Shown here one piece after another: positions 8,555 through 17,154 of a stretch of DNA of 64,000 nt. The position numbers and the translations under genes are program-made. Position 1 is the stretch's first letter. The number at the start of each line of letters is the position of its first letter. Origin of the DNA: Streptomyces althioticus (GTDB lineage Bacteria; Actinomycetota; Actinomycetes; Streptomycetales; Streptomycetaceae). A model generated the notes under the pieces. The model saw only the letters and a program-made list of their open reading frames with translations. It had not been told where the DNA came from and searched no databases. The stretch lies in the NCBI GenBank assembly GCA_014649355.1, contig BMSW01000001.1:372001-436000 (forward strand), read 5' to 3'.

Positions 8555-9322
8555 TCAGCGCACCGGGAAGCCGAAGGAGTAGCCCTCCTCCTTCAGCCAG
8601 GGCAGCACGCGGCGCAGCGCCTCGACGGTCTGCGCGCGGTCGCCGCCGGCGTCGTGGAAGAGGATCGTCGGGCCGTTGGGCAGCTCCCGCTGCACGGTCT
8701 CGACGATGGAGTCCGCGCCCGGCTGCTCGAAGTCCTTGGTGTCGACGTTCCAGCCCAGCGGGCGCATGCCGCGGGAGGCGGCGACGGCGCGGCTGTGCGG
8801 GGTGAACGCACCACCGGGCGCGCGGTAGTAGAGGGGGCGGACGCCCCCGGACGCCTCGGTGATCATGCGCTCGGCGTCGAGGATCTCCTTCGACTGGTAC
8901 GCCTCGGACTTGCGGTCCATGGCGGTGTCGTGGGAGACGGAGTGGTCGCACAGCACGTGCCCGTCCGCGACGATCTCCTTGACCAGGCCGGGGTGGGTCC
9001 GCGCCTGGACGCCGGTGAGGCAGAAGGTGGCCTTCACGCCCTCCTCGCGCAGCAGCTCCAGCACCTGGGGCGTCCAGCGCGGGTCGGGGCCGTCGTCGAT
9101 GGTGATGTTGACGCCGCGGGGGCCGGCGTCGGAGGCGTGCGCGATCGTGGGGGAGACCCGCTTCACGGCGGCGGGCTTCGCGGCCGCGCCGGCCTCCGGG
9201 GTGCCGTTCACGACGTCGGCCTGGGCGGTGTACACCGAGGCGCCGACGGCGAGCATCGTCACCCCGAGCGCCGCCCCGGCCACCTTGCCGTACCAGCTCC
9301 GTCCACCGCCGTGCCGCGCCAT
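8555..9322 (-). CDS. Secreted polysaccharide deacetylase (NodB domain)
   Basis: A 255-aa protein with an N-terminal membrane segment or signal (about 12-33, GKVAGAALGVTMLAVGASVY) and a carbohydrate esterase 4/NodB domain (about 75-255). Motifs seen: TIDDGPDP (catalytic Asp and metal Asp), HSVSHDT (metal His pair), YYRAPGG (motif 3) and ILFHDAGG (motif 5). Expected to deacetylate cell-wall or extracellular glycans. ATG at 9322 is preferred over upstream in-frame ATGs because the signal sequence begins there and a GGGGCGGGA purine stretch precedes it. Confidence 0.88.
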   Translation of the reverse strand: MARHGGGRSWYGKVAGAALGVTMLAVGASVYTAQADVVNGTPEAGAAAKPAAVKRVSPTIAHASDAGPRGVNITIDDGPDPRWTPQVLELLREEGVKATFCLTGVQARTHPGLVKEIVADGHVLCDHSVSHDTAMDRKSEAYQSKEILDAERMITEASGGVRPLYYRAPGGAFTPHSRAVAASRGMRPLGWNVDTKDFEQPGADSIVETVQRELPNGPTILFHDAGGDRAQTVEALRRVLPWLKEEGYSFGFPVR

Positions 9323-9484
9323 GTCCCGCCCCGCTTTCCTGCTGTCGCTCGTCGCCCGCGTCCCGGGCTTCTCCGGGAACCACTGGGCAGGACGGGACAC
9401 GGACGTCCCCGGATGCGTCCGTTACGGATCACGGACACATCCGGGGACGTTCGCGGACAGAACGGGGGTGCTCGCACGGACCGG

Positions 9485-9512
9485 GGGCCCGGTCACCGTG
9501 GTGACCGGGCCC
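9485..9512 (-). terminator. Hairpin downstream of the small hydrophobic gene
   Basis: Arms GGGCCCGGTCACC and GGTGACCGGGCCC with a 2-nt spacer, about 30 bp past the stop of the gene at 9544-9714. Confidence 0.6.
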
Positions 9513-9543
9513 GGGGGGTGGTGCGGTGGCGCTGAGGGGCGCG

Positions 9544-9714
9544 TCACCATCGGTACCAGCGGCCGCGACCACCGCCCGCGTTCGTGGAGCGCATGACGAA
9601 GCCGAGCAGCCAGATGACGAGGACCGCGATGGCGATCCACCACAGGACCTTCACGGCGAAGCCGGCGCCGAACAGGATCAGGGCAAGAAGCAGAACGAGC
9701 AGCAAGGGAACCAT
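9544..9714 (-). CDS. Small hydrophobic protein (56 aa)
   Basis: Two membrane segments (about 3-17 and 20-40: LLLVLLLALILFGAG and VLWWIAIAVLVIWLLGF) followed by a short tail RSTNAGGGRGRWYRW. Proteins of this size and pattern are common in actinobacteria and often listed with the hydrophobic-protein/DUF5670-like class; function unknown. The ATG at 9714 is fixed by AGGAGG 9 bases upstream. It is divergent from a CsbD-family gene, another small stress-type protein. Confidence 0.75.
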   Translation of the reverse strand: MVPLLLVLLLALILFGAGFAVKVLWWIAIAVLVIWLLGFVMRSTNAGGGRGRWYRW

Positions 9715-9851
9715 AGTTATCGACCTCCTGCCGCTCCGTTTGCCCTCGACCCGCAGTCGCACACCTCGATGTCGCCTTGTTTGTGAAGGAGAAGTGGGGG
9801 CACCCGTGGCCTCACGACACAGTGCCCGAACGCTACGAGGAGGCATGTTCC

Positions 9852-10025
9852 GTGAGTGCCGGTGAGAAGGCCAAGGCGAAGACCGAGCAGGCGCAGGGCA
9901 AGGCCCAGGAGGCCCTGGGACGCGCCGCCGGGAACGAGCGCATGGAGGCGGAGGGCCAGGCCACGAAGAGCAAGGGCGACGCCCGCGAGGCCAAGGAGAA
10001 GACGAAGGACGCGTTCAAGCACTGA
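9852..10025 (+). CDS. CsbD-family stress protein
   Basis: A 57-aa, Lys/Glu/Ala-rich, helix-forming protein (start VSAGEKAKAKTEQAQGKAQE, with the later AAGNERMEAEGQATKSKGD block typical of CsbD). CsbD proteins are general-stress, sigma-B-type proteins of unknown biochemistry. The GTG start follows AGGAGG at 8-bp spacing; an in-frame ATG at 9777 would add a non-family extension. A 20-bp perfect hairpin follows. Confidence 0.88.
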   Translation: MSAGEKAKAKTEQAQGKAQEALGRAAGNERMEAEGQATKSKGDAREAKEKTKDAFKH

Positions 10026-10040
10026 CCCGCTTGTCCCACG

Positions 10041-10087
10041 CCCGTGTGGGGCCGCCCCGGTACGCATCCGGGGCGGCCCCACACGGG
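10041..10087. terminator. Bidirectional terminator, perfect 20-bp stem
   Basis: CCCGTGTGGGGCCGCCCCGG and its exact reverse complement separated by 7 bases, between the convergent genes at 9852 and 10096. Confidence 0.9.
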
Positions 10088-10095
10088 CGTGTGTG

Positions 10096-10830
10096 TCAGT
10101 GCGGCGGCGGCAGAGGGTGCAGGGCGTTGTTCACCGAGCAGCCGCCTTCGCCGGGCATGCGTTGGATGCGGGGTGGCATCCAGACGTCCGTCCCGCCGGG
10201 GCCGACGACGGCGAGGACGCAGTCCGTGGGGGAGTGGTGGTCGGACGGCGGGGACAGCAGGATGCCGACGCGGCCGTCCTCCGTCTTCACCTGTGTCGTG
10301 ATCGCCGGGTCCATGTCCAGTGAGGCGAGCACGCGGCGCACCTCGGCCTCGTCCGCGTGGCCCCCTTCGGGGACGCGTGGCAGTTTCTCCATGAGCGCCT
10401 CGGCCGGCACCTGCGGTGGCTCCGGCGGCGGGGCGAAGCGGAGCGGCGGGCCGTCGGGGCAGTCGACGTCCCGGGCCTCCTCGCCCCACTCCACGCTCGG
10501 TGACACCCGTAGGGAGAAGCACCGCCGCACGGTGACCGTCTGCGGGTCGAGGCCCGACTCGAGCGCCGAGCCCGTGGTGCGGATGATCAGCTCGACACCC
10601 TTGCCGTCGTGCGTTCCGGTGCCCGTCACCCGCAGCACCTCCACCCCGTCCATGGCCGATGCCGCGTACCCCACTTCGTCTTCCGTGCGCGGCCGTTGGC
10701 TGTCCAGGCGCTTTCCGACGGTCGTGGCCTCCGCACGTGCGACGTCGGTCGCCTTCTCGTCGCCCGACTTGACCAGCCCGCAGGCGGTCGAAGCCAGCAA
10801 CACCGGTGCGAGCAGCAGTAGTCGACGCAT
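10096..10830 (-). CDS. Predicted lipoprotein, unknown function
   Basis: A 244-aa exported protein with a short basic start (MRRLLLLAPVLLASTACG) and a lipobox whose Cys is at residue 17. The mature part has a Lys/Asp/Glu-rich first stretch, a beta-type middle (VLRVTGTGTHDGKGVELIIR) and a Pro-rich linker near 135-150, with Cys at three further places that may pair. I recognise no family domain. Start at 10830 rather than 10863 because the signal peptide begins there. Confidence 0.68.
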   Translation of the reverse strand: MRRLLLLAPVLLASTACGLVKSGDEKATDVARAEATTVGKRLDSQRPRTEDEVGYAASAMDGVEVLRVTGTGTHDGKGVELIIRTTGSALESGLDPQTVTVRRCFSLRVSPSVEWGEEARDVDCPDGPPLRFAPPPEPPQVPAEALMEKLPRVPEGGHADEAEVRRVLASLDMDPAITTQVKTEDGRVGILLSPPSDHHSPTDCVLAVVGPGGTDVWMPPRIQRMPGEGGCSVNNALHPLPPPH

Positions 10831-10988
10831 GGGCCCACCCTTTCCCGTCCTCTCCCGGTGCACATCGGTCCGGATACTCAGATCGGCCCGGCGAGAGCCG
10901 TAAGGATTTCGTCATGGCTCGTGCGGCCCGGCGCGCCCGGTCCCCCTGTTGACTGACGGAACCGAAGGAGCGCGAAGGGTGAGGCGAC

Positions 10989-11570
10989 ATGGGACGCGTG
11001 CGTGACGGACTGTTCAGACCGTGGACGGCCGTACTGCTGGCGGGGGTGACCGCCGTGGCGGGCTTCGGGCTGTACTGGTTCCAGCCGTGGAAGCTGTGGC
11101 AGGACGAGACGGTGCGGGAGGCGCTGCCCGGGACCGCGACGACCGCCCCGGCCGCGCCGACGGCCCCGGGCGCGGCACCGTCCGGCTCGGCGTCCGCCGC
11201 GCCCCCGGCCGGCCCGGTGACCCTGGCGAGCGGTGAGCTGATCAGCCATGAGCACGCGACCACCGGCACGGTGAGCCTCGTGCGGCTGGCCGACGGCAGT
11301 CGAGTGGTGCGGCTGGAAGGGCTGGACACCAGCAACGGCCCTGACCTGCGCGTGTGGCTGACCGACGCGCCGGTGAAGGAGGGGCGGGCCGGCTGGCACG
11401 TCTTCGACGACGGCCGGCACGTCGACCTCGGGGCGCTGAAGGGCAACAAGGGAGATCAGAACTACGCCCTCCCCGAGGACGTGGACCTGTCCGCCTGGAC
11501 CAGCGTCAGCATCTGGTGCGACCGCTTCGACGTCTCCTTCGGAGCGGCGGAACTCGCCCCGACGATCTGA
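10989..11570 (+). CDS. Membrane-anchored DM13-domain protein
   Basis: A 193-aa protein with one N-terminal membrane span (about 14-32), an Ala/Pro/Thr linker (about 47-75) and a C-terminal DM13 domain (about 78-190; GPDLRVWLTD, LGALKGNKGDQNYALP, SVSIWCDRFDVSFG with the conserved Cys in IWC). DM13 is an outward-facing domain proposed to take part in redox or oxidation of cell-surface components; the biochemical role is not established. Purine-rich GAAGGAG and GAAGGGTGAGG lie upstream of the ATG. Confidence 0.8.
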   Translation: MGRVRDGLFRPWTAVLLAGVTAVAGFGLYWFQPWKLWQDETVREALPGTATTAPAAPTAPGAAPSGSASAAPPAGPVTLASGELISHEHATTGTVSLVRLADGSRVVRLEGLDTSNGPDLRVWLTDAPVKEGRAGWHVFDDGRHVDLGALKGNKGDQNYALPEDVDLSAWTSVSIWCDRFDVSFGAAELAPTI

Positions 11571-11614
11571 TTCCGGGGGCCTGACCCCGCCGGCCAGGCT
11601 GCGCCGGGGGCCGG

Positions 11615-12514
11615 TCAGACGGCGGGTCCGGTGACGAGATCACCCTCCTCGTCGTACGGCCAGGCGTTCGCCACGCAGCCGTTCAGGCCCTTGATCTGCT
11701 GCATCATCACGGGCGCGAGCCGCCCCTCGCCGCCGCAGGTCATGTGGGAGTGGCCGAGGAAGTGGCCCATCTCGTGGTTGATGATCAGCGCGCGGTAGTC
11801 GTGGATGGGTCCGTCGAAGGTGGGGGAGCCCTCGGCCCAGCGCCGGAGGTTCACCACCACCCCGCCCGGCACCTCGCAGTTGTACTCGCCCCCGGTGTCC
11901 TGCCCGATGCCCTCCCAGCACAGGGCGTCCGCCGTGGCGGGCGTGGCGATCTTGATCGAGAGGTCGTGCGGGGCGCCCGCGCCCACCAGCCGGAACGCGT
12001 TGTCCGGGTCGTGGGCCCAGCCGCGCGGGGCGCCCAGGATCCCGGCGATCTCCTCGGCCGCGTCGGACGGCGAGACGTCCAGCCCTTCCTCCACCTCCAC
12101 GACGTACCGCAGCGGCCGGGACCCCTCGCCCACCGTCTCCCCGCCGGCCCGGGCGGTGACGAACGTCCCGCTGCCCCGCTCCGGCACCTCGATCGTCGTC
12201 CGGCTCGGGGAGGGGGAAGGCTCGGTACGGGTGGGAGAGGGAGTGGGGGTGGGTGTCGGAGTGGTCCGCGAGGGCCGTACGTCCGGTGCACCCTCCTGCG
12301 GGCGGTCCCCGCCCCGCAGTTCGGCCCGCAGCATCGCCGCCGCGCCCAGCAGCGCGACCGCGAGCAGCACGGTCAGCAGCACGCGCCCGCGTCTGCGGGG
12401 GCGTGTGCGACGGCGGGAGGACGCCCGTCGTCCGCCGGTGCGGCGGGCCTCCGCGCCTCTGCGGGTGGGGGGTGCGGATGGCCTCTCTCGTACCGAATCT
12501 CGTACCGAACGCAT
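11615..12514 (-). CDS. DUF3152-type secreted zinc metalloprotease-like protein
   Basis: A 299-aa protein: very basic cytoplasmic start (Arg-rich, 1-43), one membrane span (about 44-62), a Thr/Pro/Ser linker with repeated TP pairs (about 80-112), then a DUF3152 domain of about 180 residues. The motif NHEMGHFLGHSHMTC is a metzincin-like HExxHxxGxxH zinc site. An RNA or promoter signal was not found. Function in the family is unproven; the zinc site suggests peptidase activity outside the membrane. Confidence 0.82.
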   Translation of the reverse strand: MRSVRDSVRERPSAPPTRRGAEARRTGGRRASSRRRTRPRRRGRVLLTVLLAVALLGAAAMLRAELRGGDRPQEGAPDVRPSRTTPTPTPTPSPTRTEPSPSPSRTTIEVPERGSGTFVTARAGGETVGEGSRPLRYVVEVEEGLDVSPSDAAEEIAGILGAPRGWAHDPDNAFRLVGAGAPHDLSIKIATPATADALCWEGIGQDTGGEYNCEVPGGVVVNLRRWAEGSPTFDGPIHDYRALIINHEMGHFLGHSHMTCGGEGRLAPVMMQQIKGLNGCVANAWPYDEEGDLVTGPAV

Positions 12515-12632
12515 GGCAGGTCAATCTGGTCGTCCCAGTTGATCGCCCTGAGCCCGCGAGGTCACGGAAGGGTAACGACGTCCGGTGGTCCGGGGGGCGG
12601 GGCGGCCGCGTCCGCCGTGCACCCGCCCTGCT

Positions 12633-12638
12633 TACACT
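12633..12638 (+). promoter_or_regulatory. -10 element of a probable leaderless promoter
   Basis: TACACT ends 6 bp before the ATG at 12645, so transcription would begin at or next to the start codon. No ribosome site precedes the ATG, and no convincing -35 was seen. Confidence 0.45.
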
Positions 12639-12644
12639 GCCGCA

Positions 12645-13337
12645 ATGCCACGGATCCTGATCGTCGAGGACGACTCCATCGTGCGGCAGGCCGTGCGTCT
12701 GGGCCTGAGGCACCAGGGGCACGAGGTCGTCGCGGTGGAGACGGGCGAGGAGGGGCTGGAGCAGCTCCGCGCCGTCCGTCCCGACGTCGTCGTCCTCGAT
12801 CTGATGCTGCCCGGCATGTCCGGCCTGGACGTGTGCCGCCGGATCAGGGAGCGCGACCAGGTGCCGGTCATCATGGTCACGGCCCGGGGCGACGACATCG
12901 ATGTCGTCCTCGGTCTGGAGACGGGGGCGGACGACTACGTGGTGAAGCCCGTGCAGGCGCGGGTGCTCGACGCGCGCATACGCGCCGTCCTGCGCCGGCA
13001 CGACGCCTCCCCGCCGGACGGCGCGCGGCCCCGTCCGGAGACGCACGGCGACCTGGTCGTCGACCGCGCCGGGCTGGAGGTGACCCACCGGGGCGAGCCC
13101 GTCACCCTCGCCCCCTCCGAACTGCGCCTGCTGCTCACCCTCTCCGCGTCACCGGGACAGGTGTTCAGCCGCCAGCAACTGCTGGAAGCGGTGTGGGAGC
13201 ACGGCTACCACGGCGACATACGTCTCGTGGACGCCTGCGTGAAGCGCCTGCGCAACAAGCTCGGCGAGGGCAAGGACCCCCGCTACGTCCAGACCGTCCG
13301 CGGCTTCGGCTACCGCTTCGGCACCGGCCGCGCGTGA
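12645..13337 (+). CDS. OmpR/PhoB-family response regulator
   Basis: A 230-aa two-component regulator. Receiver domain 1-118 with acidic pair ED/D at 8-10, phospho-acceptor Asp52 (VVLDLMLPG) and Lys101 (DDYVVKP). The winged-helix DNA-binding domain is about 130-228 (LAPSELRLLLTLSASPGQVF, RLVDACVKRLRNKL, VRGFGYRF). It starts a three-gene operon with a sensor kinase (GTGA overlap) and a lipoprotein. The arrangement resembles envelope-stress systems such as CseBC, but no sigE or cseA homologue adjoins it, so I do not give that name. Confidence 0.92.
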   Translation: MPRILIVEDDSIVRQAVRLGLRHQGHEVVAVETGEEGLEQLRAVRPDVVVLDLMLPGMSGLDVCRRIRERDQVPVIMVTARGDDIDVVLGLETGADDYVVKPVQARVLDARIRAVLRRHDASPPDGARPRPETHGDLVVDRAGLEVTHRGEPVTLAPSELRLLLTLSASPGQVFSRQQLLEAVWEHGYHGDIRLVDACVKRLRNKLGEGKDPRYVQTVRGFGYRFGTGRA

Positions 13338-14980
13338 ACGGCGACCCGCCCGCGGAGCAGCGGAACACCTGGGAGCCGAGGGACATCTCGGACGCGGGGA
13401 ACACCTCGGACGCGGGGAACACCTCGGACTTGGGCAACACCCCGAACAGGGCGGACACTTCGGACCCGGCGCCGCTCGCCGCCCCCCGCCGCCTCTTCCG
13501 CGCGGTGGTGTCCCGCATCCCGCTCCCCCTGCGCGGCCTGCGCTCCCGCCTCCTGATCTCCTTCGTGCTCGTCGCCATGGCCAGCTCGCTCGGCACCGGC
13601 GCCCTCGCCTTCCGCGAGGCGCGCACGGGCGTGCTCCAGCAGAGCCAGGACTCCGTCATCAACCGCTTCCGCGCGAGCGTCGAGGCCGTCGCGCCCGCCG
13701 TCCCGCACGCTCCCGCCGCGTCGGACCTCCAGTGGACGGTCAACCAGATCCTCCACGACAACCGGCTGTCGGGCTGGCGGGTCATGGCCACCTACGGCGA
13801 CCGCCGCGCCTACGCCCCCACACCCCGGTTCACCCGGCCCAGCCCCGAGATGCTCCGCTCCGTGCGGACGCGGCGCGCGGCGGTGTTCCAGCGGGTGAAC
13901 GTCGACGGCAGCCCCCGTCTCCTCGTCGGCATGCCGATGACGTACACGACGGCCGACAGCGGGGAGACGCGCCTCTCCGGGGTGGTGATGTACCTGGAGG
14001 TGCCGCAGACCGCGGAGGAGGGGTACGTCGAGGCGATGGTCAGCGGCATCGAACGGGCCACCCTGGTGGCGCTGTGCCTCGCCGTCGTCCTGGCGCTGCT
14101 GGCCGCGAGCGGCGTGCTGCGCCCCGTACGGGCCCTGCGCGGGGCGACGCGCAAGATGGCCGCGGGCCGGCTCGACGTACGGCTCGAGGTGACCGGCTCC
14201 GACGAACTGGCCGACCTCTCCCGCTCGTTCAACGAGACGGCCGCCGAACTGGAGCGGACGGTGGCGGAACTGCGGCGCTTGGAGGCGCGGGGCCGTCGTT
14301 TCGTGGCGGACGTCTCCCACGAACTGCGCACCCCGCTGGCGGCGATGACGGCCGTCACCGACGTGCTGGACCAGCGGGTGGAGGGTGAGACGGGCGAGGC
14401 GCTGCGGCTCGTCAGCGAGGGCACGCAGCGGCTGAGCGTGCTGGTCGAGGACCTGATGGAGATCTCCCGCTTCGACGCGGGCGCGGCGCGGCTCAACCGC
14501 GACGACATCGACCTCGCCGAGTCCGTCCGGCGCACGGTCGCCTCCCGCTGGCGCCCGGAGGAGGTCGAACTGCTGCTGCCCGCCCCGGGCGAGCTGCGCG
14601 CCCGCGTCGACCCGCGCCGGCTCGACGTGGTGACCGCCAACCTGGTCGGCAACGCCCTGCGCCACGGCGAACCGCCGGTCCGGGTGACGCTGGGGAGGCG
14701 GGGTGATGCCGCCGTCCTCGAAGTCACCGACAACGGCCCGGGCATCGCCCCGGACACGCTGCCGCACATCTTCGAGCGGTTCTACAAGGCGAGCACCTCA
14801 CGGGCGAGGAGCGGGAACGGCAGCGGGGACGGGGACAGCAGCGGCCTGGGCCTGGCCATCACGGCGGAGAACGTCCGCCTCCACGGCGGCCGCATCCACG
14901 CGGCGAACCGCCCGGGTGGCGGGGCGGTCTTCACGGTGGAGCTGCCGCTGGACGGGGACGACGAGGGAGGCGCGGAGTGA
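13334..14980 (+). CDS. Sensor histidine kinase
   Basis: A 548-aa membrane kinase. The GTG start overlaps the regulator stop. The N-terminus has a short repeat (DAGNTSDAGNTSDLGNT) before the first span (about 75-95, LLISFVLVAMASSLGTGALAF). An extracytoplasmic loop follows to about 235, then the second span (about 240-260), HAMP (about 262-315), HisKA with His329 in VSHELRTPL, and HATPase_c (NLVGNALRHG, VTDNGPGIAP, SSGLGLAI). The stop overlaps the lipoprotein start by 4 bp. It should phosphorylate the adjacent regulator; the ligand is unknown. Confidence 0.92.
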   Translation: MNGDPPAEQRNTWEPRDISDAGNTSDAGNTSDLGNTPNRADTSDPAPLAAPRRLFRAVVSRIPLPLRGLRSRLLISFVLVAMASSLGTGALAFREARTGVLQQSQDSVINRFRASVEAVAPAVPHAPAASDLQWTVNQILHDNRLSGWRVMATYGDRRAYAPTPRFTRPSPEMLRSVRTRRAAVFQRVNVDGSPRLLVGMPMTYTTADSGETRLSGVVMYLEVPQTAEEGYVEAMVSGIERATLVALCLAVVLALLAASGVLRPVRALRGATRKMAAGRLDVRLEVTGSDELADLSRSFNETAAELERTVAELRRLEARGRRFVADVSHELRTPLAAMTAVTDVLDQRVEGETGEALRLVSEGTQRLSVLVEDLMEISRFDAGAARLNRDDIDLAESVRRTVASRWRPEEVELLLPAPGELRARVDPRRLDVVTANLVGNALRHGEPPVRVTLGRRGDAAVLEVTDNGPGIAPDTLPHIFERFYKASTSRARSGNGSGDGDSSGLGLAITAENVRLHGGRIHAANRPGGGAVFTVELPLDGDDEGGAE

Positions 14981-15573
14981 GACGCGGGACTCGGCTTTTC
15001 CTGGCGTGCATGGGGCTCACAGTGCTGGCGGGGTGCGGGGTCCCGACGTCCGACGTCATCGAGGCGGGTGCCCCGGCGAGTGGCATGCCGGGGCCGTCCC
15101 TGACGACGGATGTGCCGGAGCCGGCCACCGTCCCCCTCTTCTTCCTGACGGACGGCGAACTGACGGCGTACCCGCGCCCGGCGACGGACGCGGCCGACCT
15201 GACCTCGGTGGTCCGACTCCTCCTCGAGGGTCCCAACGAGAAGGAGAGGGTGTTGTCGGCGACGACGGACCTCCCGCGCCTGTCGGGCGCGCCGTCGGTG
15301 ACGGTGGCCGACGGCCACACGATCAGGGTGACCCTCCCGGACACCCCCACGCCGGTGTCCCGCGACGCCCTCCTCCAACTGACCTGCACGGTCCGCTACG
15401 CCGCCGCCCCCTTCCCCCACCCCTCGGGGGCGGACCGCACCCCCCGCCTCCAGGTGACGGGCACGTCCTGGACGATGACGTCCCCGACGACGTCCTGCCC
15501 GGCGAAGCCGTCGGCGGAGCCGTCGGCGGAGGTGAGGACGGGGGGTCAGTTCCACGGGGGCGAGGGCGACTGA
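14977..15573 (+). CDS. GerMN-domain-like lipoprotein of the two-component operon
   Basis: A 198-aa lipoprotein: signal peptide MRRGTRLFLACMGLTVLAGC with the lipobox Cys at residue 20, a Pro-rich spacer, then a GerMN-like domain (about 50-140; TVPLFFLTDGELTAYPR, LTSVVRLLLEGPNEKE). GerMN domains occur in spore germination proteins and in LpqB-type lipoproteins that sit next to sensor kinases and modulate them. Coupling to the kinase gene supports that role here, as inference. The tail is Ser/Glu/Pro-rich. Confidence 0.75.
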   Translation: MRRGTRLFLACMGLTVLAGCGVPTSDVIEAGAPASGMPGPSLTTDVPEPATVPLFFLTDGELTAYPRPATDAADLTSVVRLLLEGPNEKERVLSATTDLPRLSGAPSVTVADGHTIRVTLPDTPTPVSRDALLQLTCTVRYAAAPFPHPSGADRTPRLQVTGTSWTMTSPTTSCPAKPSAEPSAEVRTGGQFHGGEGD

Positions 15574-15622
15574 GCGCCGGCTCGAATCCGTGTGTCAGTC
15601 CCCGTTGCTACGGTCCGGCGCC

Positions 15623-16390
15623 ATGTGGACGAAAGAGACGGTGGCCGGCGGACCGGCGTGGCGGCACGTGCCCTCGGGAGTGGTGTTCCGGGAGGTGCCC
15701 GGCGGGGCCTTCCGCATGGGCCTGTCGGACGAGGAACTGGACGCGCTGCGCGCCATCGACGAGGCCGACGCCTCGGACGATTCCCTCGAGGGCTTCCTCG
15801 CTCGTGCCACGAGCATGCGCCCGGTGCGGGAGGTACGGGTCGAGCCCTTCCTGATCGCCCGCCACCCGCTGACGGTCGCGCAGATACGTCACTGGCTGCC
15901 CGACTACGAGGACGAGTTCGCCGAGTGCGACGCGACCGTGGCCCGTGTGAGGGACGACGACCTGGACGCCGTGCTCGCGGTGTTGCCCTTCCGGCTTCCG
16001 AGCGAGGCGGAGTGGGAGTACGCGGCGCGCGCGGGCACGACGACGCTCACCCACCGCGGTGACGCGATACCGGACGAGGACGGCATCCTCGACGTCTTCG
16101 CCGACGAGACGCCCGTGGCCGCGTCCGAGAACGCCTTCGGGCTGGCGGCGGTGGGCTGCGCGAACGAGGTGTGCGCCGACGCGTGGATCCCGCACTTCGA
16201 GAACGCGCCCTCGGACGCACGCCCCCGCACGGGCGACGGCTCCCGGGTGGTCCGCGGAGGCGGCGGTGACCTCTCCCCGTGGCAGGGCTGCGACGAATGG
16301 CTGCTGCTGCTCTCGGCGTTCCGTTCCGAGCTCGACATGTTCACCGCGATCCGCCCGGTGGCCCCTCTGCCGGCCCCGGGCGACCGCTAG
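15623..16390 (+). CDS. FGE/SUMF1-type (sulfatase-modifying factor) domain protein
   Basis: A 255-aa cytoplasmic protein of the formylglycine-generating enzyme fold. Family marks: FREVPGGAFRMGLSDEEL at the start, FLIARHPLTVAQIRHWLPDY, LPSEAEWEYAARAGTTT, and SRVVRGGGGDLS near the end. The paired Cys of true FGEs is not evident in the expected C-terminal place (WQGCDEW has a single Cys), so it may be a non-sulfatase member. ATG at 15623 starts the conserved part; the preceding bases offer no ribosome site, and GCTACGGT upstream could be a -10 for a near-leaderless transcript. Confidence 0.8.
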   Translation: MWTKETVAGGPAWRHVPSGVVFREVPGGAFRMGLSDEELDALRAIDEADASDDSLEGFLARATSMRPVREVRVEPFLIARHPLTVAQIRHWLPDYEDEFAECDATVARVRDDDLDAVLAVLPFRLPSEAEWEYAARAGTTTLTHRGDAIPDEDGILDVFADETPVAASENAFGLAAVGCANEVCADAWIPHFENAPSDARPRTGDGSRVVRGGGGDLSPWQGCDEWLLLLSAFRSELDMFTAIRPVAPLPAPGDR

Positions 16391-16402
16391 GGGGGCGGCT
16401 AA

Positions 16403-16443
16403 GTACATACACCAAGGTGGTACATGGACTACCCTTGGTACAT
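16403..16443 (+). promoter_or_regulatory. Probable autoregulatory operator of the toxin-antitoxin pair
   Basis: Three direct GTACAT copies begin at 16403, 16420 and 16438 (spacing 17 and 18 bp), and ACCAAGG/CCTTGGT forms an inverted repeat around the middle copy. The last copy overlaps the antitoxin ATG. Ribbon-helix-helix antitoxins normally bind such arrays; binding here is inference. Confidence 0.55.
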
Positions 16444-16708
16444 GTCTCTGAAGCGCACGAACGTCTACGCCGACCCCGAGGACCTGGCGATCATCAAGGA
16501 GGCCGCCAAACGCCGGGGCATAAGCGAGGCCGAGATCATCCGGCAGGGGATTCATCTGGCCGCCATGGCCAACCGCGTCTGGGACGAGCCGCTGTTCTCG
16601 CGCACGGTGAAGGGCCGAGGGCGCACGCCGTCGAGGGCGGAGGTGCGCGACACGGTCGCCGATGCCGTCCGGCGTGAGTCCGACGAGGATCCCGGAACCG
16701 CCGCGTGA
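16442..16708 (+). CDS. Ribbon-helix-helix antitoxin (VapB-like)
   Basis: An 88-aa protein beginning MSLKRTNVYADPEDLAIIKE, a ribbon-helix-helix (CopG/Arc) DNA-binding head, followed by AAKRRGISEAEIIRQGIHLA and a C-terminal arm that should wrap the toxin. An ATG 18 bases upstream is also in frame; 16442 is preferred because the conserved sequence begins there. Its TGA overlaps the GTG of the PIN-domain toxin. The promoter region carries repeated GTACAT sites. Confidence 0.82.
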   Translation: MSLKRTNVYADPEDLAIIKEAAKRRGISEAEIIRQGIHLAAMANRVWDEPLFSRTVKGRGRTPSRAEVRDTVADAVRRESDEDPGTAA

Positions 16709-17148
16709 TCATCCTCGTCGCCGACACGTCGGGTCTGCTCGCCGCCCTCGACTCGACGCATCCGGAGCATCAGGCGGCGAACGAGGCCGTCATGGCCGCG
16801 GGCCTCCTGGTGATGTCTCCGCTCCTGCTGGCGGAGCTCGATCACGTGGCCACGCGGGAGTTCGGACGTGAGGTGGCCGTCGGTGCGGTCGACGACCTGC
16901 GGCGCTGGATGGGCCGGGGCCGGGTCGTCCTGCCCGAGATCACGGAGGACCACCTGGCCGCCGCCCAGTCCGTCCGGCTCCGTTACAAGGGGCTCGACCT
17001 GGACCTCGCCGACGCGGTGAACGTCGCCCTTGCCGCCGACTACGACACGGACGCGGTCCTCACCCTCGACCGCCGCGACTTCCGTGCCGTACGCCCGTTG
17101 AGCCGTCACAAGGCCTTCCGGGTGCTGCCGGACGACCTTCCGCTCTGA
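16705..17148 (+). CDS. PIN-domain ribonuclease toxin (VapC-like)
   Basis: A 147-aa PIN-domain protein. Acidic catalytic residues visible: Asp in VADTSGLLAAL (residue 7), Glu in LLAELDHVA (about 45), Asp in LDLADAVNVALA (about 100) and Asp in LTLDRRDF (about 119). PIN toxins of VapBC modules cut specific RNAs, often initiator tRNA or rRNA; the target here is unknown. The GTG start overlaps the antitoxin stop by 4 bp. A 16-bp perfect hairpin follows. Confidence 0.87.
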   Translation: MIILVADTSGLLAALDSTHPEHQAANEAVMAAGLLVMSPLLLAELDHVATREFGREVAVGAVDDLRRWMGRGRVVLPEITEDHLAAAQSVRLRYKGLDLDLADAVNVALAADYDTDAVLTLDRRDFRAVRPLSRHKAFRVLPDDLPL

Positions 17149-17154
17149 CGGCGA

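Noticed and set aside
12645..14980. CseB/CseC (sigE envelope-stress) identity
   Set aside because: No sigE or cseA neighbours, and the conserved sequence around the receiver differs; only the class can be given.
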